5,064 nucleotides of DNA from Oscillospiraceae bacterium (GTDB taxonomy: Bacteria; Bacillota; Clostridia; Oscillospirales; Acutalibacteraceae): the NCBI GenBank assembly GCA_902766855.1, contig CACXFE010000030.1, positions 1-5,064 of the forward strand, read 5' to 3'. The notes beneath the pieces were generated by a model. That model had not been told where the DNA came from. It saw nothing but the letters and a program-made list of their open reading frames with translations, and did not search any database. Below are positions 1 through 5,064 of this stretch, in pieces. Position numbers and translations under genes: made by a program. Numbering within the stretch: position 1 is the first letter of the stretch; each line of letters begins with the position of its first letter.

Positions 1-1
1 C

Positions 2-133
2 GGGGGGAAAATTGTGATCATGTTGCTGATGTTCTGCGGGCGGGTCGGCAGTGTGTCGTTTGCCACCGCGTTGTTGGAACGCCGTGTCAAGCCGCCGGTC
101 ACCTACCCGGCGGAAGAAATCTCGATCGGATAG
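2..133 (+). CDS. Potassium uptake protein, KtrB/TrkH family, C-terminal fragment
   Basis: This is the last 43 codons and TAG stop of a gene that begins upstream of the window. The visible residues contain a hydrophobic helix, IVIMLLMFCGRVGSVSFATALL. A G-R-[VI]-G turn inside the last transmembrane helix, followed by a short cytosolic tail ending in YPAEEISIG, is typical of the C-terminus of KtrB/TrkH/NtpJ potassium (or K+/Na+) translocating subunits. In this family the protein forms the membrane pore of a K+ uptake system gated by a cytosolic RCK-domain ring. The next gene, 37 bp downstream on the same strand, encodes exactly such a regulator, which strongly supports the call. The fragment is too short to decide between ktrB and trkH naming or to judge ion selectivity, because all four selectivity-filter loops lie outside the window. 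Confidence 0.85.
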   Translation, partial: GGKIVIMLLMFCGRVGSVSFATALLERRVKPPVTYPAEEISIG

Positions 134-156
134 CGCGCTTTGGCGCATCAAAACGG

Positions 157-164
157 AAAGGAAG
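157..164 (+). promoter_or_regulatory. Ribosome binding site of the ktrA-like gene
   Basis: The sequence AAAGGAAG ends 6 nt before the ATG at 171. It selects that ATG over the much earlier in-frame ATG at 51, which lies inside the preceding gene and would add 40 basic residues unrelated to the RCK fold. Confidence 0.8.
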
Positions 165-170
165 AATAAA

Positions 171-815
171 ATGAAATCCTTCTTTATCATTGGTATGGGG
201 GCGCTGGGGAAACATCTTTGCCGCGAATTTGATAAAAATAACTGCGAAATGATGGTGGCGGATGTTGATCCCGATACGCTGGATGAATTGCTGCCCTCGG
301 TTGTTTCCGCCAAGGTGTGCGACTGCACAAAACCGGATGTGCTGAAAAGTTTCGGGGTGGATGAGTTTGACGCCTGCTTTGTATGCGTGGAAAAAGATTT
401 TCAGGCTTGTCTGGAAATCACCGATCTGCTGAAAGAACTTGGTGCGAAAAAGGTATACAGCGCCGCAAACCGCGATGTGGAAGAAAAATTTTTGCTTCGG
501 ATCGGGGCGGATCGCATCATTTATCCCGAGCGGGATGTGGCGGCAAAAGTCGCGGGGTTGGAAAGCGCCCGTAATATTGTGGATTGCATCAATCTGTCCG
601 AAGAGTATTCGATTTATGAAATCGAACCGTTGAAAGAATGGATCGGCAAAACGCTCATCGAATTGGATTTTCGCAATCGCTATCATATCAATATCATTGC
701 GTTAAAAAAAGAGGAACGGGTGATCCCGATTTTTCGCAGTGATTATGCTTTTGAAGAAGGCGAGCATCTGTTGGTGTTGGGGCATATGAACGACATCAAA
801 CGAATGCTCAAATAA
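171..815 (+). CDS. ktrA: KtrA/TrkA-like RCK-domain potassium uptake regulator
   Basis: This 214-residue cytosolic protein is predicted to form the nucleotide-sensing ring that gates the KtrB/TrkH-like pore encoded just upstream. Residues 1 to about 125 form an RCK_N Rossmann domain. It has the dinucleotide-binding turn GMGALG at 8-13 and an acidic residue closing the second strand (D31 in VADVD), expected to contact the adenosine ribose. The stretch GADRIIYPERD at 112-122 is a family hallmark between the two lobes. Residues from about 140 to 214 form an RCK_C domain, where KtrA proteins are known to bind c-di-AMP. The length matches single-RCK KtrA (about 220 aa) rather than the duplicated E. 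coli TrkA (about 458 aa). The start at 171 is set by the SD at 157-164 and by the MKSFFIIGMG beginning, which is where the family starts. The gene is probably co-transcribed with the upstream pore gene and ends at the terminator at 849-876. The choice of ktrA over trkA as a symbol is an inference from length and context. Confidence 0.9.
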   Translation: MKSFFIIGMGALGKHLCREFDKNNCEMMVADVDPDTLDELLPSVVSAKVCDCTKPDVLKSFGVDEFDACFVCVEKDFQACLEITDLLKELGAKKVYSAANRDVEEKFLLRIGADRIIYPERDVAAKVAGLESARNIVDCINLSEEYSIYEIEPLKEWIGKTLIELDFRNRYHINIIALKKEERVIPIFRSDYAFEEGEHLLVLGHMNDIKRMLK

Positions 816-821
816 AAGCAA

Positions 822-847
822 CACGAAACAGGGTCACGAAACGGGAG
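822..847 (+). repeat. Imperfect 13-nt tandem duplication
   Basis: Two adjacent 13-nt units, CACGAAACAGGGT and CACGAAACGGGAG, match at 10 of 13 positions. They lie between the ktrA-like stop codon and the terminator stem. This may be a small slippage duplication, and no function is apparent. Confidence 0.45.
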
Positions 848-848
848 G

Positions 849-876
849 CGGCTGTCCATTCGGATGGCCGTTTTTT
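849..876 (+). terminator. Rho-independent terminator after the ktr operon
   Basis: A 9-bp stem (CGGCTGTCC at 849-857 with GGATGGCCG at 862-870, including two G-U pairs) closes a 4-nt ATTC loop. Six T residues follow at 871-876. It starts 33 nt after the ktrA-like stop codon and separates the potassium-uptake genes from the nusB operon, which has its own promoter downstream. Confidence 0.88.
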
Positions 877-934
877 GCGGCAAAAATCTTTCTTTTTTCG
901 CTTTTAAAAACAGTTTTTCGGGAAAAAATATAAA

Positions 935-962
935 TATGCAAAATCAGTTGCAAAAATGCATA
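935..962. repeat. Short inverted repeat across the nusB -35 box
   Basis: The arms TATGCA (935-940) and TGCATA (957-962) are perfect 6-bp complements around a 16-nt spacer that contains the -35 hexamer. The same stretch repeats TGCAAAA at 937-943 and 949-955. It could be an operator or simply a product of AT-rich composition. The arms are short, so this is only a weak suggestion. Confidence 0.3.
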
Positions 963-976
963 AAATTGTGTATAAT
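948..976 (+). promoter_or_regulatory. Sigma-A-type promoter for the nusB-xseA-xseB-ispA-dxs operon
   Basis: A perfect -10 box TATAAT (971-976) lies 17 bp after TTGCAA (948-953), which matches the TTGACA consensus at 4 of 6 positions. The region just upstream (about 923-943) is A/T-rich, as in UP elements. Transcription should begin near 983, giving a leader of about 25 nt before the nusB ATG. The position directly after a terminator and before a run of closely packed genes supports its role as the main operon promoter. Confidence 0.8.
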
Positions 977-991
977 AAAAACATGAACTTT

Positions 992-997
992 GGAGAG
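992..997 (+). promoter_or_regulatory. Ribosome binding site of nusB
   Basis: GGAGAG lies 10 nt before the ATG at 1008. An in-frame TTG at 990 overlaps this site and so cannot use it. This favours ATG 1008 as the start. Confidence 0.7.
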
Positions 998-1007
998 CAG
1001 GTGCGGT

Positions 1008-1400
1008 ATGACCAGAAAGCAGGCAAGAGAAGAGGCTTTTATCCTTGTTTTCGAAAAAGAATTCAATGATAACAGCATTGATGAAATTTTAGAATTGGCG
1101 GGCGAAGTGCGCGATCTTGTGCCGGATGAATATATCAGCGGCGTTTTTCGCGGCGTCTACGATCATTTGTCCGATCTTGATCACGAAATTTCGGAAAATT
1201 CGATCGGGTGGAATATCAACCGTATTTCCAAAACCGCGCTTTGCATTTTGCGGCTGGCCATTTTTGAAATGCGCCATGTAGGGGAGATCCCGGTTGCGGT
1301 TTCCATCAATGAAGCGGTAGAACTGTGTAAAAAATATGCCACACCGGATGATGCCTCGTTTGTCAACGGCATTCTTTCCACCGTGGCCAAAAAACTGTAA
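1008..1400 (+). CDS. nusB: Transcription antitermination factor NusB
   Basis: This 130-residue all-helical RNA-binding protein partners with NusE (ribosomal protein S10). It binds boxA RNA and loads antitermination complexes on rRNA operons. Family signatures include the start MTRKQAREEAF, with the basic patch at 3-7 used in RNA binding. The core WNINRISKTALCILRLAIFE at 69-88 is followed by an M. A strongly conserved C-terminal block begins IPVAVSINEAVELCKKY at 94-110 and ends SFVNGIL at 117-123. The length is close to the usual 130-150 aa. It is the first gene after the promoter at 948-976, and its TAA stop is separated by one base from the next start codon. The usual neighbours in Bacillota (xseA, xseB, ispA, dxs) follow directly, whereas folD, which lies between nusB and xseA in Bacillus, is absent here. 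Confidence 0.96.
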   Translation: MTRKQAREEAFILVFEKEFNDNSIDEILELAGEVRDLVPDEYISGVFRGVYDHLSDLDHEISENSIGWNINRISKTALCILRLAIFEMRHVGEIPVAVSINEAVELCKKYATPDDASFVNGILSTVAKKL

Positions 1401-1401
1401 A

Positions 1402-2613
1402 ATGGAAATTCGGGCTTTAAGTGTAAAACAACTGAATTTTTATGTGAAATCGCTGTTGGAGGGGGATGTGCGCCTGCAAAGCGTGGCGGTGACCGGCGAA
1501 CTTTCCAATTTTAAGAATCATTTTGCCAGCGGGCACCTCTATTTCACTTTGAAGGACGCGGACGCCGCCATTCGCGGTGTGATGTTCCGCTCTTATGCGG
1601 CGCACCTGTCTTTCCGCCCGAAAGACGGGGATCAGGTCGTTTTGATCGGGCGGGTTTCCCTTTATGAAAAAGACGGGCAATATCAGTTTTATGCCGAACA
1701 GATGCTGCCGGCAGGCGCCGGTGTGCTGGCCGCCCGTTTTGAGCAGGTCAAGGCAAAATTAGAGGCGGAAGGTCTGTTCCGGCAGGAGCGGAAGCGCCCG
1801 CTTGTCAAATTCCCGAAGCGCATCGCCGTCATCACCTCGGATACCGGGGCCGCGATCCGGGATGTGCTGAATATTCTCGGCCGCCGTTGGCCGTTGGCGG
1901 AAATTCTGCTTTGCCCGGTGGCGGTGCAGGGGGAGCAGGCCGTTCCCGAAATGATCGCGATGCTGGACAGGGTTTATGCCCTTGGCGGCGTGGATGTGAT
2001 CATCCTCGGCAGAGGCGGTGGCTCGGCGGAGGATCTCGCCGCTTTTAATGATGAAAATCTGGCGCGCAAAATCGCCGCTTCTCCGATCCCCACCGTTTCG
2101 GCGGTCGGGCATGAAACGGATTTTTCTATCAGCGATTTTGTGGCGGATCTGCGGGCGCCTACCCCTTCCGCCGCGGCGGAGTTGGCGGCGCCTGACCGGG
2201 CGGAATTGTCAGCGCAACTGCGCACGGCGGAAAATACCATGAAAAATCTGCTGGTTTCCCGCCTGCGATACAGCGCGGCACGGCTGGATCACTTGCTTGA
2301 TTCTCTGCCTTTGCGCGATCCGGAAAGTGCGTTGATCGCTTCCCGTTTGCAAACGCTGGATCGGGCGGAAGAGCGGGCGGCAAATGCTTTGCGGCAAACG
2401 GTTGCCGCAAAGGAAACGCGTTTTTTTGCCCTTGCCGCACAGTTGGACGCGTTAAGTCCGCTGAAAATGTTGACAAGAGGATACGCCGCAACCACCAAAG
2501 AAGGAAAGATCGTTACCTCGGCGGCACAGCTGCAACCGGGCGACCGTGTGCGTTTACAGTACCGTGACGGCGATGCGATATGTGCCGTGGAAGAAAGGAA
2601 GATCAAGGCATGA
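1402..2613 (+). CDS. xseA: Exodeoxyribonuclease VII large subunit
   Basis: This 403-residue catalytic subunit of exonuclease VII degrades single-stranded DNA from both ends to oligonucleotides, in complex with several copies of XseB. The N-terminal OB-fold, residues 1 to about 100, includes LSVKQLNFYVKSLLE and GHLYFTLKD. The nuclease domain starts near KFPKRIAVITSDTGAAIRDV (136-155). It carries GRGGGSAEDL (203-212), GHETD (236-240) and DLRAPTPSAAAE (249-260), the conserved blocks of the family. A helical, probably coiled-coil region (about 265-350) follows, where XseB binds, then the C-terminal LSPLKMLTRGYA motif (351-362). At 403 aa it is shorter than the E. coli protein (about 456) but all blocks are present, so it looks intact. 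No Shine-Dalgarno site is visible before ATG 1402. With only one base after the nusB stop, translation probably depends on reinitiation from nusB. In-frame ATG 1336 lies inside nusB and would add non-family sequence. Confidence 0.97.
   Translation: MEIRALSVKQLNFYVKSLLEGDVRLQSVAVTGELSNFKNHFASGHLYFTLKDADAAIRGVMFRSYAAHLSFRPKDGDQVVLIGRVSLYEKDGQYQFYAEQMLPAGAGVLAARFEQVKAKLEAEGLFRQERKRPLVKFPKRIAVITSDTGAAIRDVLNILGRRWPLAEILLCPVAVQGEQAVPEMIAMLDRVYALGGVDVIILGRGGGSAEDLAAFNDENLARKIAASPIPTVSAVGHETDFSISDFVADLRAPTPSAAAELAAPDRAELSAQLRTAENTMKNLLVSRLRYSAARLDHLLDSLPLRDPESALIASRLQTLDRAEERAANALRQTVAAKETRFFALAAQLDALSPLKMLTRGYAATTKEGKIVTSAAQLQPGDRVRLQYRDGDAICAVEERKIKA
2594..2601 (+). promoter_or_regulatory. Ribosome binding site of xseB inside xseA
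   Basis: AAAGGAAG ends 8 nt before the xseB ATG at 2610 and lies within the last codons of xseA. It gives xseB its own initiation signal in addition to the ATGA stop/start overlap. Confidence 0.65.
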
Positions 2614-2822
2614 GCAAACAAAAAAGTTTTGAAGAGGCCTTACAGGAACTGGAAAAGATCGTAGGGCGTTTGGAAAGCGGGGAACTGCCGCTGGAAGAAT
2701 CCATCGCGTTGTTTGAGCAAGGCATGGCGTTGTCCGTGGATTGCCGCAAAACGCTGGAAACGGCTAAACAAAAGGTCGTAAACATCACCGACGCGGAAAA
2801 AGGAAGTGGCGCGGATGACTGA
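2610..2822 (+). CDS. xseB: Exodeoxyribonuclease VII small subunit
   Basis: This 70-residue helical protein is the accessory subunit of exonuclease VII and binds the helical region of XseA in multiple copies. The family signature is clear. It reads SFEEALQELEKIVGRLESGE (6-25), then LPLEESIALFEQGMAL (26-41), C-x-x-x-L near 45-49 and the end of the second helix KQKVVNI. The length fits the usual 60-80 aa. The ATG overlaps the xseA stop as ATGA (2610-2613), a classic coupling arrangement for stoichiometric subunits. Its own stop lies 8 nt inside ispA. The C-terminal tail is acidic and unstructured, which is normal for XseB. Confidence 0.96.
   Translation: MSKQKSFEEALQELEKIVGRLESGELPLEESIALFEQGMALSVDCRKTLETAKQKVVNITDAEKGSGADD
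2801..2806 (+). promoter_or_regulatory. Ribosome binding site of ispA inside xseB
   Basis: AGGAAG ends 8 nt before ATG 2815. It decides the start of ispA against the in-frame GTG at 2806, which overlaps the site itself. Confidence 0.7.
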
Positions 2823-3681
2823 TTCTCTGACTGCGTTGATCGAAAAGGAATTGGCCGAACAAACGGCTGATTTTTCGCGGGAATACATAGAATTGACCGA
2901 TGCGATGCGGTATAGCCTGTTATCGGGCGGCAAACGGATCCGCCCGCGCATTTTGATGATGTTTTACCGGCTTTGCGGCGGTAAGAATGAAGCGGCGCTT
3001 CCCTTTGCGGCGGGCCTTGAAATGATCCATACCTATTCTTTGATTCATGATGATTTGCCTTGTATGGACGATGATGATATGCGCAGAGGGCGCCCTTCCT
3101 GCCACAAGGCGTATGGGGAAACCACCGCGTTGCTTGCGGGAGATGCTTTGCTTACCCTGGGCTTTGCCGCCGCCGCAAAAACAACAGGGCTGCCCGCAGA
3201 GCGTGTGACCCGCGCCATCGCTGTTTTGGCGGAGCGCGCGGGCATGGCGGGCATGGTTGGCGGGCAGGTGATGGATCTGCGCTTTGAGCGGGAAACCCCT
3301 TCGCTTGCGGAACTGCACAACATGGTTGAGAAAAAAACCGCCTGCCTGATCATGGCGGCGGCGGAAATCGGGTGCATTTTGGCGGGGGCGCCGGAGGAGC
3401 AGGTGGCTGCCGCGCGGGAATACGGTTTCAAAACCGGGCTGGCGTTTCAGATTATAGATGATATTCTGGATTGTGCCGCTGATGAAGCCGTCCTCGGGAA
3501 ACCGACAGGGAGCGATGCGAAAAACGGAAAGACCACCTTTGTTACATTACTCGGGATAGAGGGCGCCCGCAGGGAGGCCAAAGACCTGACAACCAGGGCT
3601 TTGGCGGCGCTTGACCGCTTTGAAGGCGATCATACGGAACTTACGGAATTAACGCGGCACCTGTTGGTCAGAGAATATTGA
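2815..3681 (+). CDS. ispA: Farnesyl diphosphate synthase-type polyprenyl synthase
   Basis: This 288-residue cytosolic enzyme condenses dimethylallyl or geranyl diphosphate with isopentenyl diphosphate, most likely giving farnesyl diphosphate for undecaprenyl carrier lipid and quinone synthesis. The substrate-binding GGKRIRPRIL is at 38-47. The first aspartate-rich motif, DDLPCMD (79-85), belongs to the longer stretch YSLIHDDLPCMDDDDMRRGR (74-93), and the second is DDILD (215-219) after FQII. GQVMDL (150-155) and GSDAKNGKTTFV (232-243) are further family blocks. The YSLIHDD stretch, with two residues between the first Asp-rich motif halves, matches short-chain bacterial synthases of the E. coli IspA type. 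Geranylgeranyl product cannot be excluded from sequence alone. The gene overlaps xseB by 8 nt and lies upstream of dxs, which starts the pathway making its substrates. All catalytic motifs are intact and the length is normal (about 290-300 aa). Confidence 0.95.
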   Translation: MTDSLTALIEKELAEQTADFSREYIELTDAMRYSLLSGGKRIRPRILMMFYRLCGGKNEAALPFAAGLEMIHTYSLIHDDLPCMDDDDMRRGRPSCHKAYGETTALLAGDALLTLGFAAAAKTTGLPAERVTRAIAVLAERAGMAGMVGGQVMDLRFERETPSLAELHNMVEKKTACLIMAAAEIGCILAGAPEEQVAAAREYGFKTGLAFQIIDDILDCAADEAVLGKPTGSDAKNGKTTFVTLLGIEGARREAKDLTTRALAALDRFEGDHTELTELTRHLLVREY

Positions 3682-3698
3682 TACGCATGATTGTTGAA

Positions 3699-3704
3699 AA
3701 GGAA
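3699..3704 (+). promoter_or_regulatory. Ribosome binding site supporting a TTG start for dxs
   Basis: AAGGAA ends 8 nt before TTG 3713, which is ideal spacing. The dxs frame is closed upstream by TGA at 3695-3697 and has no ATG or GTG between that stop and the TTG. TTG is therefore the only plausible initiator at the family's expected N-terminus. Confidence 0.75.
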
Positions 3705-3712
3705 ATGATCAG

Positions 3713-5064
3713 TTGGACTATCGGATTATTAACCAAATTCAATCGCCGGAAGATGTAAAAAATCTTCCCGAAACGGAACTCCCCCGGCTTTGTGAGGAAA
3801 TCCGGGATTGTATTATCCATACAGTTGCGAAGAACGGCGGGCATTTATCCCCCAATCTCGGCACGGTGGAATTAACGGTGGCGTTGCACCGCAGTTTTTC
3901 TTCGCCCAAAGATGCGATTTTATTCGATGTGGGGCATCAGTCCTATGCGCATAAATTGCTGACGGGGCGTTTTGCGCAGTTTTCCACTTTGCGAACGGAA
4001 AACGGCATTTCCGGCTTTATGCGCCCGGATGAAAGCGAACACGATCCTTTTATCACCGGGCATAGCAGTAACTCCATTTCGGCGGCTTACGGGATTTATC
4101 GCGCCAAGCGCCTGAAAGGGGAGGAAGGCACTGCCGTGGCGGTGATCGGGGACGGTGCGATGACCGGCGGCATGGCTTATGAAGCCATGAACAATGTTGC
4201 TTCCGGCCGAAGCAATTTTATTGTGGTATTAAACGACAATAAGATGTCGATTTCCCGCAATGTGGGGGCGTTGGCGCGTAGTTTCACGAAAATGCGCAAT
4301 CGCCCGCATTATCATCAGTTTAAATTTGCATTAAGCCGGTTTTTGCTGAAATTGCCGCTCATTGGCCGGCCGATCAATGATTTCCTTTTTACCGTGAAAG
4401 AATCGGTGAAAGGATTGGTTTATAAAAACAATCTGTTTTCTTCCCTGGGATTCAATTATTTAGGCCCGGTGGACGGACATAATATCAAGGCGATGGAGCA
4501 GTTGTTTGCCGTGGCACAAACCTATTCCCGCCCTTCCTTGATCCATGTGGTCACAACGAAGGGCAAAGGGTATCCGCAAGCGGAATCCAGCCCGAAAAAT
4601 TATCACGGGGTTTCCCCGTTCGATGTGGAAAAAGGGGCGAATGGGCAGGGAAAGCGCACTTTTTCGGATGTCGCGGCGGCCACGCTTTGCGATCTTGCCA
4701 AAACGGACGAAACGGTTTGTGCCGTTACCGCCGCCATGACAGTGGGGACCGGGCTTTCGGAATTTGCTTCACGCTTTAAATCCCGCTTTTTTGATGTGGG
4801 CATTGCCGAGCAACACGCGGTTACCTTTGCGGCGGGGCTGGCTTCCAAGGGTCTTAAACCGTTTTTTGCGGTTTATTCTTCCTTTTTGCAGCGCGGGTAC
4901 GATCAGATCGTTCACGATGTGGCGATCGGGAATTACCCGGTCAAATTCTTGATTGACAGGGCGGGGCTTGTCGGGGAGGACGGCGAAACCCATCAGGGTA
5001 TTTTTGATGTTGCGTTCTGTTCTTCCGTTCCCGGTGCGGTAATTTATTCGCCCGCGTATTACAC
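3713..5064 (+). CDS. dxs: 1-deoxy-D-xylulose-5-phosphate synthase (3' end outside window)
   Basis: This is the thiamine-diphosphate enzyme that condenses pyruvate with glyceraldehyde 3-phosphate, the first step of the MEP isoprenoid pathway; its product also feeds thiamine and pyridoxal synthesis. The 450 codons present start DYRIINQIQSPEDVKNLP after the initiator. ThDP and Mg sites are visible: GGHLSPNLGTVEL (42-54, H44), DVGHQSYAHK (72-81, H75), GHSSNSISAAYG (116-127), GDGAMTGG (146-153, D147) and NDNKMSIS (174-181, N176). The second domain has the catalytic FDVGIAEQHAVTFAAG (360-375, E366), FLQRGYDQ (391-398, R394), DRAG (415-418, R416) and GEDGETHQG (421-429, H427). The usual length is about 620 aa, so roughly 170 residues, including the C-terminal transketolase-like domain, lie beyond the window. 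The gene follows ispA by 31 nt and is probably the fifth cistron of the operon. The usual NDNE in the loop reads NDNK here. The frame is open to the last base, so truncation is only by the window edge. Confidence 0.97.
   Translation, partial: MDYRIINQIQSPEDVKNLPETELPRLCEEIRDCIIHTVAKNGGHLSPNLGTVELTVALHRSFSSPKDAILFDVGHQSYAHKLLTGRFAQFSTLRTENGISGFMRPDESEHDPFITGHSSNSISAAYGIYRAKRLKGEEGTAVAVIGDGAMTGGMAYEAMNNVASGRSNFIVVLNDNKMSISRNVGALARSFTKMRNRPHYHQFKFALSRFLLKLPLIGRPINDFLFTVKESVKGLVYKNNLFSSLGFNYLGPVDGHNIKAMEQLFAVAQTYSRPSLIHVVTTKGKGYPQAESSPKNYHGVSPFDVEKGANGQGKRTFSDVAAATLCDLAKTDETVCAVTAAMTVGTGLSEFASRFKSRFFDVGIAEQHAVTFAAGLASKGLKPFFAVYSSFLQRGYDQIVHDVAIGNYPVKFLIDRAGLVGEDGETHQGIFDVAFCSSVPGAVIYSPAYY

Noticed and set aside
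51..170. N-terminal extension of the ktrA-like gene from ATG 51
   Set aside because: It overlaps the end of the KtrB/TrkH-like gene in another frame, encodes a basic non-family sequence, and a good SD marks ATG 171.
99..686. Long open frame on the minus strand opposite the ktrA-like gene (195 codons)
   Set aside because: It lies antisense to a clearly conserved protein. Its translation is rich in H, F, R and I without recognisable motifs, as expected for a shadow of a coding strand.
906..927. Possible hairpins in the A/T tracts (AAAAAC-A-GTTTTT and TTTTTC-GG-GAAAAA)
   Set aside because: Loops of 1 and 2 nt cannot form, and the complementarity comes from homopolymer runs in an AT-rich promoter region.
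816..1007. Search of the longest gene-free stretch for a small gene, riboswitch or structured RNA
   Set aside because: Only the terminator, promoter and short repeats are supported. The predicted nusB leader is about 25 nt, too short for a riboswitch or T-box.
1759..2491. Overlapping minus-strand open frames opposite xseA
   Set aside because: They are mutually overlapping and low-complexity (A/R/P/S-rich), antisense to conserved nuclease blocks, with no family resemblance that I can see.
2470..2498. TTGACA inside xseA as an internal promoter
   Set aside because: The -35-like hexamer at 2470-2475 has no -10-like sequence at 16-18 bp; the position holds CACCAA.
2920..3431. Two minus-strand open frames opposite ispA (about 130 codons each)
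   Set aside because: They overlap each other and the conserved catalytic region of ispA. The absence of stops is explained by codon usage of the sense gene.
4953..4981. TTGACA inside dxs as an internal promoter
   Set aside because: The following 17 bp and the expected -10 position are GC-rich (GAGGAC), so no promoter is supported.
1..5064. Mobile element, CRISPR array, tRNA/rRNA, defence or other novel system
   Set aside because: All sequence is accounted for by conserved housekeeping genes and short intergenic spaces. No transposase, spaced direct-repeat array or tRNA-like fold was seen.

Overview
This is an ordinary chromosomal housekeeping region. It probably comes from a member of the Clostridia (Bacillota), with base composition near 50% GC by eye. 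The lineage is inferred from three things: the gene order nusB-xseA-xseB-ispA-dxs, a KtrA-type single-RCK potassium-channel regulator next to a KtrB/TrkH-like membrane subunit, and strong purine-rich Shine-Dalgarno sites. I cannot name a genus from the sequence alone. Every gene is on the + strand and none is visibly broken. The first and last genes are cut by the window edges.

Region 1 (1-876) is the end of a potassium-uptake operon. It holds the last 43 codons of a KtrB/TrkH-family translocating subunit (2-133), then a complete 214-residue KtrA/TrkA-like cytosolic gating protein (171-815). A Rho-independent terminator follows at 849-876.

Region 2 (877-1007) is an AT-rich promoter region. 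A sigma-A-type promoter (TTGCAA, 17 bp, TATAAT; 948-976) lies about 30 bp upstream of nusB. A short inverted repeat (935-962) spans its -35 box.

Region 3 (1008-5064) is a tightly packed operon: nusB (transcription antitermination), xseA and xseB (both subunits of exonuclease VII), ispA (farnesyl diphosphate synthase type) and dxs (first enzyme of the MEP isoprenoid pathway, cut by the window end). Junctions are a 1-nt gap (nusB/xseA), a 4-nt ATGA overlap (xseA/xseB), an 8-nt overlap (xseB/ispA) and a 31-nt gap (ispA/dxs). This packing implies one transcript and translational coupling. The two exonuclease VII subunits come from adjacent cistrons. dxs makes the precursor feeding the pathway that supplies IspA with C5 units, so the two ends of early isoprenoid synthesis are co-expressed. 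dxs appears to start at TTG.

I found no mobile element, CRISPR array, RNA gene, toxin-antitoxin or defence module, and nothing that looks like an undescribed system. The observations worth a second look are small: start-codon and coupling choices, the inverted repeat at the nusB promoter, and a charge-reversed residue in the Dxs cofactor loop.
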